From: an uncultured Bacteroidales bacterium
GTDB lineage: Bacteria > Bacteroidota > Bacteroidia > Bacteroidales > FEN-979
NCBI GenBank assembly: GCA_903916595.1
Contig: CAIWXI010000030.1
Coordinates: forward strand, 62,001 to 126,000
DNA length: 64,000 nt
Reading direction: 5' to 3'
Part shown: in pieces, positions 27,543 through 36,608 of the stretch
How the letters are laid out: every line of letters begins with the position of its first letter
Numbering within the stretch: the first letter of the stretch is position 1
Translations under genes and position numbers: made by a program
Notes under the pieces: generated by a model
Databases searched by the model: none
What the model saw: only the letters and a program-made list of their open reading frames with translations
Told to the model about the DNA's origin: nothing

Positions 27543-28349
27543 CTAGCTCTGGGGTTTATTTCCTTTGATATTCTCAATTTGGGCCGCAAAGTAACGACTT
27601 TTTTCGGAGAATCGCAAGGATAATTTCTCATAAACGTGGATGGCTTTCTGCATATTGCCCTGTTTTGCATACAAAAGAGCCAGGGTTTCGCTCACGATAT
27701 CTTCATCATCCATATTCGATCGGTGTGAACTTACAGCAGGGCTGAAAAACTCCTTTTTCGGTCTTGAAATCTGAGGTTCCTCCCGAATAAATCTATCGAT
27801 CAGCTGATCTTTCGGAATGCTGAATTCGGCAGCATTTCTCAATACAGGCTTGCCCACATCTGTCTCCTCTGAATGTACATCTGCTTCAACCTTAATTGCT
27901 TTCCTGTTTGTTTCCTCTTTGATTTCCAAAAGCCTTTTCCTTACAATTGATAGCAGTTCGTTCTGCGATAATTTTTCTTTAGGTACTGCGGATGACTTAT
28001 TCAACGATAGCATAGGGGCACCCGCTTTAACTACCTCCTCCTTTTGTATGGCAAGGGGAGTCGTATCATGAACAGCTTCGGGTGAAACAATTGGAGAAAC
28101 TTCCGTGAACTGTTTTGGCTTTCCTTCAAGATGTTCCTTCAGTTTTTTCCTGTCGCCTGCATACGCAACAGCTTTTTTCAACTGCGCAGGGTACGAAGCT
28201 TGGTTCTGCTGAAGCAGGTTCAGTGTGAAAAGAATCTGGGCCGTCTGGCAATATGGATATTGCTTAAGAAGGCCCTGGATCTCAATACTGCTTTCCTCCG
28301 TGAGGGCCAAGGGGTCTCTGACTAATTCCGAAAACTGCTGACGATTCAT
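27543..28349 (-). CDS. TPR-like protein of unknown function
   Basis: This 268-residue protein has an N-terminal helical region (SIEIQGLLKQYPYCQTAQILF) typical of Bacteroidota proteins placed before secG. A charged, low-complexity middle follows, then a C-terminal TPR-like repeat (about 215-260, SETLALLYAKQGNMQKAIHVYEKL). No signal peptide or membrane segment is seen, so it is probably cytoplasmic. It lies between lptE and secG, which suggests a link to envelope biogenesis, but no function is known. Confidence 0.75.
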   Translation of the reverse strand: MNRQQFSELVRDPLALTEESSIEIQGLLKQYPYCQTAQILFTLNLLQQNQASYPAQLKKAVAYAGDRKKLKEHLEGKPKQFTEVSPIVSPEAVHDTTPLAIQKEEVVKAGAPMLSLNKSSAVPKEKLSQNELLSIVRKRLLEIKEETNRKAIKVEADVHSEETDVGKPVLRNAAEFSIPKDQLIDRFIREEPQISRPKKEFFSPAVSSHRSNMDDEDIVSETLALLYAKQGNMQKAIHVYEKLSLRFSEKSRYFAAQIENIKGNKPQS

Positions 28350-28376
28350 GCTTTGATTTTGTTCTAAAAGGCCGGA

Positions 28377-28946
28377 TTACCAGTTGACGACAGATTTATT
28401 GAATACATCCTGAACGAGCTGATCTGTGATTACAGCGTTAAGCCTGTCCTGAACGGTGTTGAGGTCGGCAACGGGATAATCCTGATATCTTGAAAATGTA
28501 CTCTCGTAATTCTGCTTAGGATTCTTCTTGTTGACAAATTTAATATTTATAGTAATGGTCAGGCGGTTCATGGCTGCTGTTTCATTTCCCTGAATAGCTA
28601 CAGGGGTCACAGTATACCCGCTGATGTTGCCGGTAAGTTCCAGGTCCCCGTTTCTCTCTACTACCTGAAGGCTGGTTTGGGAAGTGAAGTAATTTCTTAA
28701 CGCATCGGTAATGCTCCTGTTCAAGGTAGGAATAATATACGAAGAAGTATTTGTCATGAATGGAATAGCCACCGTTTTCACATCGGGAGAAATAGAAGCT
28801 CCTGTAAAAGAGTAGCTTACTTTGCATGAGGTCTGCGGAAGCAGTACCATCAACGACATCAGAAAAAGAAAACAAATCCGAAGTAATAAACTTATACCTG
28901 ATAACGAGGTTCTGTATGCTTTCATTCTGGGTTTTAACTTAGCCAT
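28377..28946 (-). CDS. lptE: LptE-family LPS-assembly lipoprotein
   Basis: This 189-residue protein has a hydrophobic signal region (about 15-38) ending in a lipobox-like LPQTSC. The mature part follows the LptE pattern: SFTGASISPDVKTVAIPFM, ITDALRNYFTSQTSLQVV, then GDLELTGNISGYTV. LptE plugs LptD in the outer membrane for LPS insertion. The ATG directly follows the stop of the sigma-54 activator with no gap, which implies coupled translation. Confidence 0.88.
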   Translation of the reverse strand: MAKLKPRMKAYRTSLSGISLLLRICFLFLMSLMVLLPQTSCKVSYSFTGASISPDVKTVAIPFMTNTSSYIIPTLNRSITDALRNYFTSQTSLQVVERNGDLELTGNISGYTVTPVAIQGNETAAMNRLTITINIKFVNKKNPKQNYESTFSRYQDYPVADLNTVQDRLNAVITDQLVQDVFNKSVVNW

Positions 28947-30176
28947 TTATTCAAGGTAGTAATCCTTAATTTTTCTGTATAATGTCCTCTCCGAGATGCC
29001 CAGTTCACGAGCGGCTTCTTTTCTTTTGCCTTTGTACTTCTCAAGTGCTCGTTTTATAAAATCTTTCTCCCTCTTTTCCAGAGAAAGGGATTCTTCAACC
29101 TCTTCGGGTTCCTGAATAGGTTCAGAAACAGGCATTGATCGGTCTGTTGCCTGCACGATAAAAGGGTGAGTCTGCCCCTTTTCCTCTCCAATATCTTCAT
29201 AAAGTTTTTTAATAAGCTGGTAGTTCTCCGACTGAGAATTTCCCAGGGCCTGCTCGTTTTGAAGAAGGTTCATGACCAGCTGTTTCAGGTCGTTCATGTC
29301 TTTCTTCATGTCGAAAAGCACCTTATATAGCAGATCCCTTTCAGAAAAACCGGAAGATTCCTGGCCCTTGTATAGAACCGGAAGGTCGCTTGAGTGCGCC
29401 AATGGCATATATTTCGTCAGTGTCTCCGGAGTTATAATCCTGGTCTTTTCAATGATTGAGATCTGTTCCGCCAGATTCTTCAACTGCCTGATGTTCCCTG
29501 GCCAGCGATATGAACCCAATATCTTTTGGGCATCTTCATCCAGTTGAATTGCTGGCATGCGGTACTTCTCTGCTGCATCGGAAGCAAATTTTCTGAAAAG
29601 AAGATAAATATCCTCGGGTCTGTCCCTTAGAGCAGGGACAGAGATAGGTACCGTGTTCAGGCGATAATAGAGATCCTGCCTGAATTTCCCCTGACCAACC
29701 GCATCGGGAATATTCACATTCGTGGCTGCAACTACCCTTGCATTTGTTTTCAGGACAGTTGAAGATCCGACGCGGATGAATTCCCCGCTTTCAAGCACAC
29801 GGAGTAAACGCACCTGAGTTCCCAGGGGCAGTTCGGCAACTTCATCAAGAAAAATAGTTCCACCGTTAACAACTTCAAAATACCCTTTTCGGGCCTCATG
29901 AGCGCCTGTGAAGGATCCTTTTTCATGGCCGAACAATTCTGAATCTATTGTGCCTTCAGGAATGGCCCCGCAGTTTACTGCAATGTAAGAACCATGTTTT
30001 CGTGAGCTGAGCTGATGGATGATCTTCGGAAAAAACTCCTTACCTGTACCGCTCTCCCCGCTTATCAGTACTGTAATATCAGTAGCAGCTACCTGCCTGG
30101 CAATATCAATAGCCCGGTCGAGCAAAGGAGAATTCCCTATAATCCCAAACCGCTGTTTGATCATTTGAACATCCAT
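28947..30176 (-). CDS. Sigma-54-dependent transcriptional activator (AAA+ and Fis HTH)
   Basis: This 409-residue protein has the AAA+ domain of sigma-54 activators: Walker A GESGTGKE (40-47), the GAFTGA loop present as GSFTGA (87-92), Walker B GGTIFLDEVAEL, and a C-terminal Fis-type HTH (KRKEAARELGISERTLYRKI). It has no N-terminal receiver or GAF sensor, so its activity is probably controlled by level or by partners. Ala to Ser in the loop occurs in some active members. The start codon is immediately preceded by GGATAAC heptamers. Confidence 0.93.
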   Translation of the reverse strand: MDVQMIKQRFGIIGNSPLLDRAIDIARQVAATDITVLISGESGTGKEFFPKIIHQLSSRKHGSYIAVNCGAIPEGTIDSELFGHEKGSFTGAHEARKGYFEVVNGGTIFLDEVAELPLGTQVRLLRVLESGEFIRVGSSTVLKTNARVVAATNVNIPDAVGQGKFRQDLYYRLNTVPISVPALRDRPEDIYLLFRKFASDAAEKYRMPAIQLDEDAQKILGSYRWPGNIRQLKNLAEQISIIEKTRIITPETLTKYMPLAHSSDLPVLYKGQESSGFSERDLLYKVLFDMKKDMNDLKQLVMNLLQNEQALGNSQSENYQLIKKLYEDIGEEKGQTHPFIVQATDRSMPVSEPIQEPEEVEESLSLEKREKDFIKRALEKYKGKRKEAARELGISERTLYRKIKDYYLE

Positions 30177-30180
30177 AACC

Positions 30181-30271
30181 GTTATCCGTTATCCGCTATC
30201 CGTTAATTGTACATCGTACATCGTACATCGTTCATCGTACATCGTACATCGTTCATCGTACATCGTACATC
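30181..30271. repeat. Two adjacent heptamer arrays between the sigma-54 activator and a sugar dehydrogenase
   Basis: First, GTTATCC, GTTATCC, GCTATCC (30181-30201), directly before the activator's start codon. Second, nine units at 30209-30271: GTACATC with GTTCATC at units 4 and 7. The last unit holds part of the dehydrogenase's TGA stop. The variants recur every third unit, which suggests duplication of a three-unit block. Confidence 0.95.
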
Positions 30272-31916
30272 ATTTTCTCACTTCTCTTTTCAGTCTCGCC
30301 AGATGTCCCCGGCCCAGCGCTTTGACTTCACAGCCCAGCTGGAAATACCGGCGGATTTTAGTATCGTCAAGTATTCCGAAAGCATCCACGACGGCAAGAG
30401 GCCCTCCCGCCCATTTCACGATATCATCAGGGGCAAGATTCATATAATGGGAATGTGGCACTGCAAGAATAATTGCATCCATCCCTTTTATCGCCTTTTT
30501 CAAATCCTTACTAACTGTAACATTCTTCAGGCCTTCCTGGTTACGAAAAAACCGTTTCCATGAAGTTCCCGGTGAGGGGAATGAATCCTGATCTTCCAGC
30601 TCATACCAATGTTCAATATACGGATCATGCACCTTTATCTCGGCACTCATCTCGCTGAGCTTACGAACAACCATCTCGCTTCCGCTATAGCGGGTATCTC
30701 CAACATCCTGACGGTATGAAGCGCCGCAAAGAAGCACCTTGGACCCGGCAATATACCGCCCCATATTGCGCAAGGCATCACGCACAAGCTCAGCCACATG
30801 TAAGGCGCGGGTATCATTGATATCGATGGCTGTTGGTGTAATCTTGAACAATTTTTCTCCGTCTTCAAAACCAAGGATATGTTTATATGCCCAATATCCA
30901 AGCCCGCCGTCCTTGGGCAGACAGTACCCTCCAACACCGGGGCCGGGGAAAATAATATTACTATGCGTCGGCCTCATCTTGATAGCATTGACCACCTTGA
31001 TAAGATCAACCCCGTTGCGTTCCGCAAAAATGCTCCATTCATGCAGGTAGGCAAGTATCGTCGCCCGGTACGAATTCTCAACGATCTTAGTTGTTTCAGA
31101 CTCAATCGGACGGTCCATCACCGTGAGAGGAAAATCCCTGGTGTTCACAACCTCATGCAAAAAGATCTCAACCCGCTTACGGGCGATTTCATCGCAACCG
31201 GAGCACACCCTCCAAAAATCCCTCACCGAAGCCACATAATTTTTTCCAGGCATAACGCGCTCAAAACTGTGGGCCAGGAGCGGAGTACTTTTTAAGCCTC
31301 TTTTATGGAACTCCTGTTTGAGGATAGGCCAGGCTACAAACTCGGTCGTGCCGGGTGCAACCGTGGTCTCAATCAGGACCAGACAATCAGGACCGATCTT
31401 CTCTCCGATAGTTCTCACCGAATCCTCCAGTGCGGCCATATCCGTCTCACCGGATCTCATGTTACCGAGCTCTTTTTTAACGAAATCGCACTGAACGTCA
31501 ACTATCACACAGTCGGCCAGCTTAAGACAATCATTGTTATAAGTTGCTACAAGGGTTTTATTCCTGACACATCGGTCAATAAGGATATCCACTTCCGGAT
31601 CTTCGGCCTTCACTGGAGAAAGTCCCCTGTTCATCATCTCAATCTTCCAATAGCTCCTTGGACTTGGCAAATCACACCCAATGACCATCTTGCTATTCCG
31701 GCCTTTTTTGTCTTTTGTGTCGGCCACGGTAGCTGCCATCACAGATCCCACGAATCCGATTCCCATAACCACGACAATTTCCTTCTTTTCTTTCCTGGCC
31801 TGTATAACCAGTTGTTCAAGCCTTTGGAACTCCTTGTCGTAATCCTTCTTCACAGGAAGCATATACTTCTCACCGTCGGGGCTCACCGAGTATACCAGGT
31901 TCTTTTTTGCTGACAC
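30270..31916 (-). CDS. UDP-glucose/GDP-mannose dehydrogenase-family protein, long form
   Basis: This 548-residue protein is longer than usual (about 430). The first 45 residues precede the NAD-binding motif (VVVMGIGFVGSVMA). The catalytic Cys332 sits in GVGGYCLPKD, and the segments LIETTVAPGTTEFV and PIESETTKIVENSYRA fit nucleotide-sugar 6-dehydrogenases. Insertions also lengthen the NAD domain and C-terminus. The start is GTG at 31916. The substrate is not evident. It could supply a uronic acid to the wlb genes in this window, though they are 27 kb away. Confidence 0.85.
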   Translation of the reverse strand: MSAKKNLVYSVSPDGEKYMLPVKKDYDKEFQRLEQLVIQARKEKKEIVVVMGIGFVGSVMAATVADTKDKKGRNSKMVIGCDLPSPRSYWKIEMMNRGLSPVKAEDPEVDILIDRCVRNKTLVATYNNDCLKLADCVIVDVQCDFVKKELGNMRSGETDMAALEDSVRTIGEKIGPDCLVLIETTVAPGTTEFVAWPILKQEFHKRGLKSTPLLAHSFERVMPGKNYVASVRDFWRVCSGCDEIARKRVEIFLHEVVNTRDFPLTVMDRPIESETTKIVENSYRATILAYLHEWSIFAERNGVDLIKVVNAIKMRPTHSNIIFPGPGVGGYCLPKDGGLGYWAYKHILGFEDGEKLFKITPTAIDINDTRALHVAELVRDALRNMGRYIAGSKVLLCGASYRQDVGDTRYSGSEMVVRKLSEMSAEIKVHDPYIEHWYELEDQDSFPSPGTSWKRFFRNQEGLKNVTVSKDLKKAIKGMDAIILAVPHSHYMNLAPDDIVKWAGGPLAVVDAFGILDDTKIRRYFQLGCEVKALGRGHLARLKREVRK

Positions 31917-31949
31917 AGATTTTTCTTTAATAGTTAATATTTCACAGGT

Positions 31950-34445
31950 CTATCTCACCTGTGCATTCAAATTCTTATTAAAAGCAATGATCAAACGATC
32001 CATGCATTTATCAATTTCCTTGTCGGTCAGGGTTTTTTCCTCGTCTCTTAGAATAAAGCTAAGGGCATAGGACTTTTTGCCTTTTCCTATTTTCTCACCT
32101 TCATAAACATCAAATAACCCGACATGTTTCAGAAGTTTTTTTTCTGTCTGATATGACAATTTCTCTATGTCTTCGAATTTCACAGTTTCATCGAGCAAAA
32201 GGGCAAGATCCCTTTTTACTTCAGGAAATTTAGGAAGTTCCCTGTATTGAGCATTTTTAACAGGCGCCAATGAAAGAACAGCGTTCCAGTTAAATTCGGC
32301 ATAATAAACATCTTGCCTGATATCAAACGGTTTAAGGATGGTTCGCGACAATATGCCGGCATAACCTATCGATTTGCCATCTATGCTAAAGGTTATTCCG
32401 TTGGCTAACATCTGGCCTGAGTATGGTTTCTGCAAGATTCTGCCATCTGAATTTCCGATCGAAAAGCCGATACCCAGTTTATGTAATATAGCCTGAATAA
32501 AACCTTTCAATTCAAACCAGTTCACAAGGCCGGTCCCTGAGTTCCAGTTTTCGGGGGATGATCTGCCTGTAAGTAAAATGGCCAGATGATTTTCCTCGTG
32601 ATATCCTTTAACAGGGTCATCCGTTTCGCTCGCGGTCTGATAGACAGTGCCAAATTCGTAGAGTTTTAAATCGGCAGATTTACGGTTAATGTTATAAATC
32701 ATGCTTTCAAGACATCCGAATAAAAGTGTTTGCCTCATCACGTCGAGATCGCGGCTGATGGGATTTAATATTCTCACGCAGCGTTCTGCCGGAAAACCGG
32801 AATTCTGTTGGTGATACACGGAACGCGTTAGTGAGTTGTTCATGATCTCATTAAATCCATTCGAAGAGAGATAATCCGAAACGACGTTTCGGATTTTATC
32901 GGGATCGGGCTTTTTCGTGTAAGACTGCGATGACCTGACTTCGTTAGGGATCTCTACATTATTATAACCATATATCCTTAGCACTTCTTCAATCACATCC
33001 ACATCACGGTTTACATCAACCTTACAGGAAGGTACTATGAGCTCCAAACCATCTGTACCCTCTTTTGCCATTAGGGTGACCTCCATTCCAAGGTCCTCTA
33101 GGATATTTACAACTACCATTCTGTTAAGAGCTTTCCCAATCAATCGGTCAAGGTTAAACCAGGGTAAAATCACCCTGGCCTGTTCGATCTGCCTGGGATA
33201 TATATCAACAACCGGGGAAGAAATCTGTCCTCCTGCAATCTCTTTGATAAGCATTGCTGCTCTTTTAATGGCATAAACCGTAATATTGTAGTCAGCGCCA
33301 CGTTCGAACCGGAAGGAGGCATCGGTTGAGAGCCCGTGATATCTTGCTGTTTTCCTGATATGAACAGGATCAAAATAAGCGCTTTCAAGAAAAACAGATG
33401 TAGTTTCTGATGTAACTCCCGAGCTGATCCCTCCAAAAACCCCGGCAATACACATAGGTTCTGATCCGCTGCATATCATCAGATCGTCATTTCCAAGCTC
33501 GCGTTCAGTTCCATCAAGAGTAGTGAATCTTGTGCCTTTGGGATATTTTTTTACCACTACCTTATTCCCCTCTATCCGGCTGGCATCAAATGCATGCAAA
33601 GGCTGACCCAGTTCCATCAGGATAAAGTTGGTAATATCCACAATGTTATTAATAGGCCTCAGGCCCACGGCCAGCAGCCTGTTTTTCAGCCAGGCCGGTG
33701 ATTCTGCAACTTTAATCCCGCTAATGGTAAGGCCGGTGTACCGCGGACAGGCAATCGAATCCTCGACTGTGACACCGATGACCAGGTTGTTGTTATCTTG
33801 TTTGTAACCTGAAACATCTGGCATACTCACTTTTACCCTGGTGGTCTCAATTGGTTCTGATCTGCCAAAACTATTGATAACGGCAGCCACATCCCTCGCC
33901 ACTCCAAGATGGGAGGCAGCATCAGCCCGGTTTGGAGTAAGACCTATTGTGAAAATCCAATCATGTTCTACGTTGAAAAAATCTGAAGCAGCAGTACCAA
34001 TCCGGGCTTCCGCAGGTAAAACCATTATTCCTGCATGGTCGCTCCCAAGCCCTAGTTCATCTTCAGCACAGATCATTCCTTCAGAAACTTCACCCCGTAT
34101 TTTGGTTTTCTGCAGTGTAAGTTCTTTTTCGTTGAAATACAGTGTAGTCCCAACAATGGCAACCACAACTTTTTGCCCGGCCGCCACGTTCGATGCGCCG
34201 CAAACAATCTTTAAAGGTTCTCCCTGCCCGAGGTCGACCGTAGTAAGCGAAAGGTGATCAGAATTGGGATGTTTCAAACAAGTCAGCACCTCTCCAATAA
34301 CCAATCCTTTCAAGCCTCCCTTTACACTATAAAACTCTTCAATGTTCTCAACTTCGAGACCGCAACCGGTAAGCAGTTCTGCCAATTTTTCAGGCGGCAG
34401 ATCAGTGGTAATATATTGCCTAAGCCAGTTAAAGGAAATCTTCAT
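31950..34445 (-). CDS. pheT: Phenylalanine-tRNA ligase beta subunit
   Basis: This 831-residue protein has the N-terminal tRNA-binding (EMAP-like) domain (about 40-150; HPNSDHLSLTTVDLG, KIVCGASNVA), the B3/B4 editing domain, B5, the catalytic-core-like domain and a C-terminal FDX-ACB domain (FPEVKRDLALLLDE). The alpha subunit gene is not in the window. It follows recG by 50 bases on the same strand. Confidence 0.97.
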   Translation of the reverse strand: MKISFNWLRQYITTDLPPEKLAELLTGCGLEVENIEEFYSVKGGLKGLVIGEVLTCLKHPNSDHLSLTTVDLGQGEPLKIVCGASNVAAGQKVVVAIVGTTLYFNEKELTLQKTKIRGEVSEGMICAEDELGLGSDHAGIMVLPAEARIGTAASDFFNVEHDWIFTIGLTPNRADAASHLGVARDVAAVINSFGRSEPIETTRVKVSMPDVSGYKQDNNNLVIGVTVEDSIACPRYTGLTISGIKVAESPAWLKNRLLAVGLRPINNIVDITNFILMELGQPLHAFDASRIEGNKVVVKKYPKGTRFTTLDGTERELGNDDLMICSGSEPMCIAGVFGGISSGVTSETTSVFLESAYFDPVHIRKTARYHGLSTDASFRFERGADYNITVYAIKRAAMLIKEIAGGQISSPVVDIYPRQIEQARVILPWFNLDRLIGKALNRMVVVNILEDLGMEVTLMAKEGTDGLELIVPSCKVDVNRDVDVIEEVLRIYGYNNVEIPNEVRSSQSYTKKPDPDKIRNVVSDYLSSNGFNEIMNNSLTRSVYHQQNSGFPAERCVRILNPISRDLDVMRQTLLFGCLESMIYNINRKSADLKLYEFGTVYQTASETDDPVKGYHEENHLAILLTGRSSPENWNSGTGLVNWFELKGFIQAILHKLGIGFSIGNSDGRILQKPYSGQMLANGITFSIDGKSIGYAGILSRTILKPFDIRQDVYYAEFNWNAVLSLAPVKNAQYRELPKFPEVKRDLALLLDETVKFEDIEKLSYQTEKKLLKHVGLFDVYEGEKIGKGKKSYALSFILRDEEKTLTDKEIDKCMDRLIIAFNKNLNAQVR

Positions 34446-34495
34446 GATAATAGCCTTATTTTAGGGAACAAAGGTAGGAATTATTGAGAAATAAA

Positions 34496-36598
34496 CTATG
34501 AAATCAGACCCCAATTTTGCTTATGTTCATCCATGTGGTCGACATATTTTGCCAAATTGGCATTTTTTTCAAGCTTTAGTCCGGGGTCATCATCAAGTAT
34601 ATCAGAAGCGATATTACGGGCGAATTTCAGGATTTTCTCATCCCGAATAATATCTGCAATCCGCAGGTTCAGAATACCGCTCTGCTGTGTCCCCTGCAGA
34701 TCACCTGGTCCGCGAAGCCGTAAATCTGTTTCTGCGATTTCAAACCCGTCATTGGTTCGAAGCATGGTGTTAATACGCTGGCGTGCATCATTTCCAAGTT
34801 CATCTGGTGTCATAAGAATGCAGTAAGATTGAACGCTGCCTCTCCCCACTCTGCCTCTTAGCTGATGAAGTTGCGAAAGCCCGAAACGATCTGCATTTTC
34901 TATGATCATCACAGTGGCCTGAGGTACATCCACTCCTACTTCAATCACAGTTGTTGAAACCAGAATCCGTGTTTCTTTCTGCAGAAAGCGCTTCATCTCT
35001 TCATCTTTCTGCTGCTGTTTCATCCTGCCATGAACCATGCCAACCTTAAAATCCGGTTCTGGAAATTCCCTGACCACACCCTTATACCCATCGGTAAGAT
35101 TTTTAAGGTCGAGTGATTCCGATTCCTCTATAAGAGGATATACAATATAAACCTGGTTCCCTTGCCTGATCTTCTGTTTCAGAAAATTATACACTTTATA
35201 ATGATCGCGGTCATAGACATGTTTAGTGATTATGGGTTTTCGTCCGGGAGGCATTTCATCGATCACCGATACATCCAGATCACCATACAATGTCATAGCC
35301 AGTGTTCTGGGTATAGGAGTTGCGGTCATAACCAGCACATGAGGTGTTTTTTGGTTTTTTTCCCATAAGGCGGCTCTCTGGGCTACTCCGAAACGATGCT
35401 GTTCATCGATGACAACAAGGCCAAGATTTCTAAACTGAACATTGTCCTCAATAAGAGCATGAGTTCCAATCAGGATGGAAAGGCTTCCGCTTTCGAGCAT
35501 TTCAATGACCTCTTTACGCTCTCCCTGTTTTTTAGATCCTGTGAGAAGTCTCACATTGATATTGAGCCCTGAAAGCATCCGGGAAATGTTGCTGTAATGC
35601 TGGTTGGCAAGAATCTCTGTTGGAGCCATCAGGCATGCCTGAAAATTATTATCCAGGGCGATAAGCATGCACATCAGCGCCACCATAGTCTTTCCACTGC
35701 CTACGTCTCCCTGCAACAGACGGTTCATCTGCTTACCTGACCCCATATCAGCCCTGATCTCCCTTATCACTTTTTTTTGAGAATTTGTCAGTTCAAAGGT
35801 CAGGTGGTGGTGATAAAAATTATTAAGGTATTCGCCAACATTGGTAAATACGTGGCCATCTGTCTTCTGCAACCTGAATGCCCTGTTTTTAAGCATCCTG
35901 AGCTGAACAAAGAACAACTCCTCAAATTTAAGCCTGGCTTGTGCTTTCGCCAGCAAATCAGGACTCTGAGGAAAATGAACAGTAAGGAACGCATCCTGCC
36001 TGCTAACAAGCCTCAGCCTGTCAATAATATCCAAGGTCAGGTTTTCGGCCAGGTAAAACTTCTTATGCATAAGCAATGCTCTAACCAGCTTCCCAAGACC
36101 TTTATAATCAAGGCCTTTTGATTTAAGTTTCTCGGTGGAACTGTAAATCGGCTGAATACTTTTACTGATGGGTAGAAGTTCTGATTCCGGAGGTTCTACC
36201 TCAGGATGAGGTATGTTCCATTGTTTGTTGAACTGCTGCGGTTTCCCGAAAACGATCCATTCCTGTCCGTTTGAAAACTTGTCGCCCAGCCATTTAACGC
36301 CCTGAAACCAGACCAGGTCAATTTGCCCGCTTTCATCTTCAACCGTAACAACAAGTCGCTGTGAGCGGGCTGTGCCAACAATCAAAGTTTTAATTACTCT
36401 CCCCCTGATCTGGACATAGGTGTTTTCTTCCCGTATCTCAGCGATGCGATACATCTTTGAGCGATCCACATAACGAAAAGGAAAATGGGTAAGAAGATCT
36501 CCGAATGTTTCAATCTGAAGTTCAGAACACAAGGCTTCAGCCCGAACTGGTCCGACGCCTTTCAGATATTCTATCGGAGTGTCGAGAAATGGTTTGAT
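34496..36598 (-). CDS. recG: ATP-dependent DNA helicase RecG with non-standard start
   Basis: RecG unwinds stalled forks and branched DNA. Motifs include the wedge/OB region, Walker A LLQGDVGSGKTMVAL, the DExH-type VIDEQHRFG, TATPIPRTL, and the C-terminal QLRGRVGRG. The conserved N-terminus (LDTPIEYLKGVGPVRAEAL) is encoded in frame upstream of any ATG or GTG; an in-frame TAA lies at 36602-36604. The only standard start in frame is TTG at 36532, which removes that segment. I extend the call to ATC at 36598 (700 residues, the family's usual length) as the most likely real start. It follows gldN by about 10 bases. Confidence 0.88.
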   Translation of the reverse strand: MKPFLDTPIEYLKGVGPVRAEALCSELQIETFGDLLTHFPFRYVDRSKMYRIAEIREENTYVQIRGRVIKTLIVGTARSQRLVVTVEDESGQIDLVWFQGVKWLGDKFSNGQEWIVFGKPQQFNKQWNIPHPEVEPPESELLPISKSIQPIYSSTEKLKSKGLDYKGLGKLVRALLMHKKFYLAENLTLDIIDRLRLVSRQDAFLTVHFPQSPDLLAKAQARLKFEELFFVQLRMLKNRAFRLQKTDGHVFTNVGEYLNNFYHHHLTFELTNSQKKVIREIRADMGSGKQMNRLLQGDVGSGKTMVALMCMLIALDNNFQACLMAPTEILANQHYSNISRMLSGLNINVRLLTGSKKQGERKEVIEMLESGSLSILIGTHALIEDNVQFRNLGLVVIDEQHRFGVAQRAALWEKNQKTPHVLVMTATPIPRTLAMTLYGDLDVSVIDEMPPGRKPIITKHVYDRDHYKVYNFLKQKIRQGNQVYIVYPLIEESESLDLKNLTDGYKGVVREFPEPDFKVGMVHGRMKQQQKDEEMKRFLQKETRILVSTTVIEVGVDVPQATVMIIENADRFGLSQLHQLRGRVGRGSVQSYCILMTPDELGNDARQRINTMLRTNDGFEIAETDLRLRGPGDLQGTQQSGILNLRIADIIRDEKILKFARNIASDILDDDPGLKLEKNANLAKYVDHMDEHKQNWGLIS

Positions 36599-36608
36599 TG
36601 CTTAGGTC

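Noticed and set aside
30207-30563. Plus-strand open frame with repeated VHRTSFI
   Set aside because: It is the translation of the GTACATC heptamers plus antisense of the sugar dehydrogenase gene.
31305-31913. Plus-strand open frame of 202 codons inside the sugar dehydrogenase gene
   Set aside because: It is antisense to a gene with intact catalytic motifs and has no family features.
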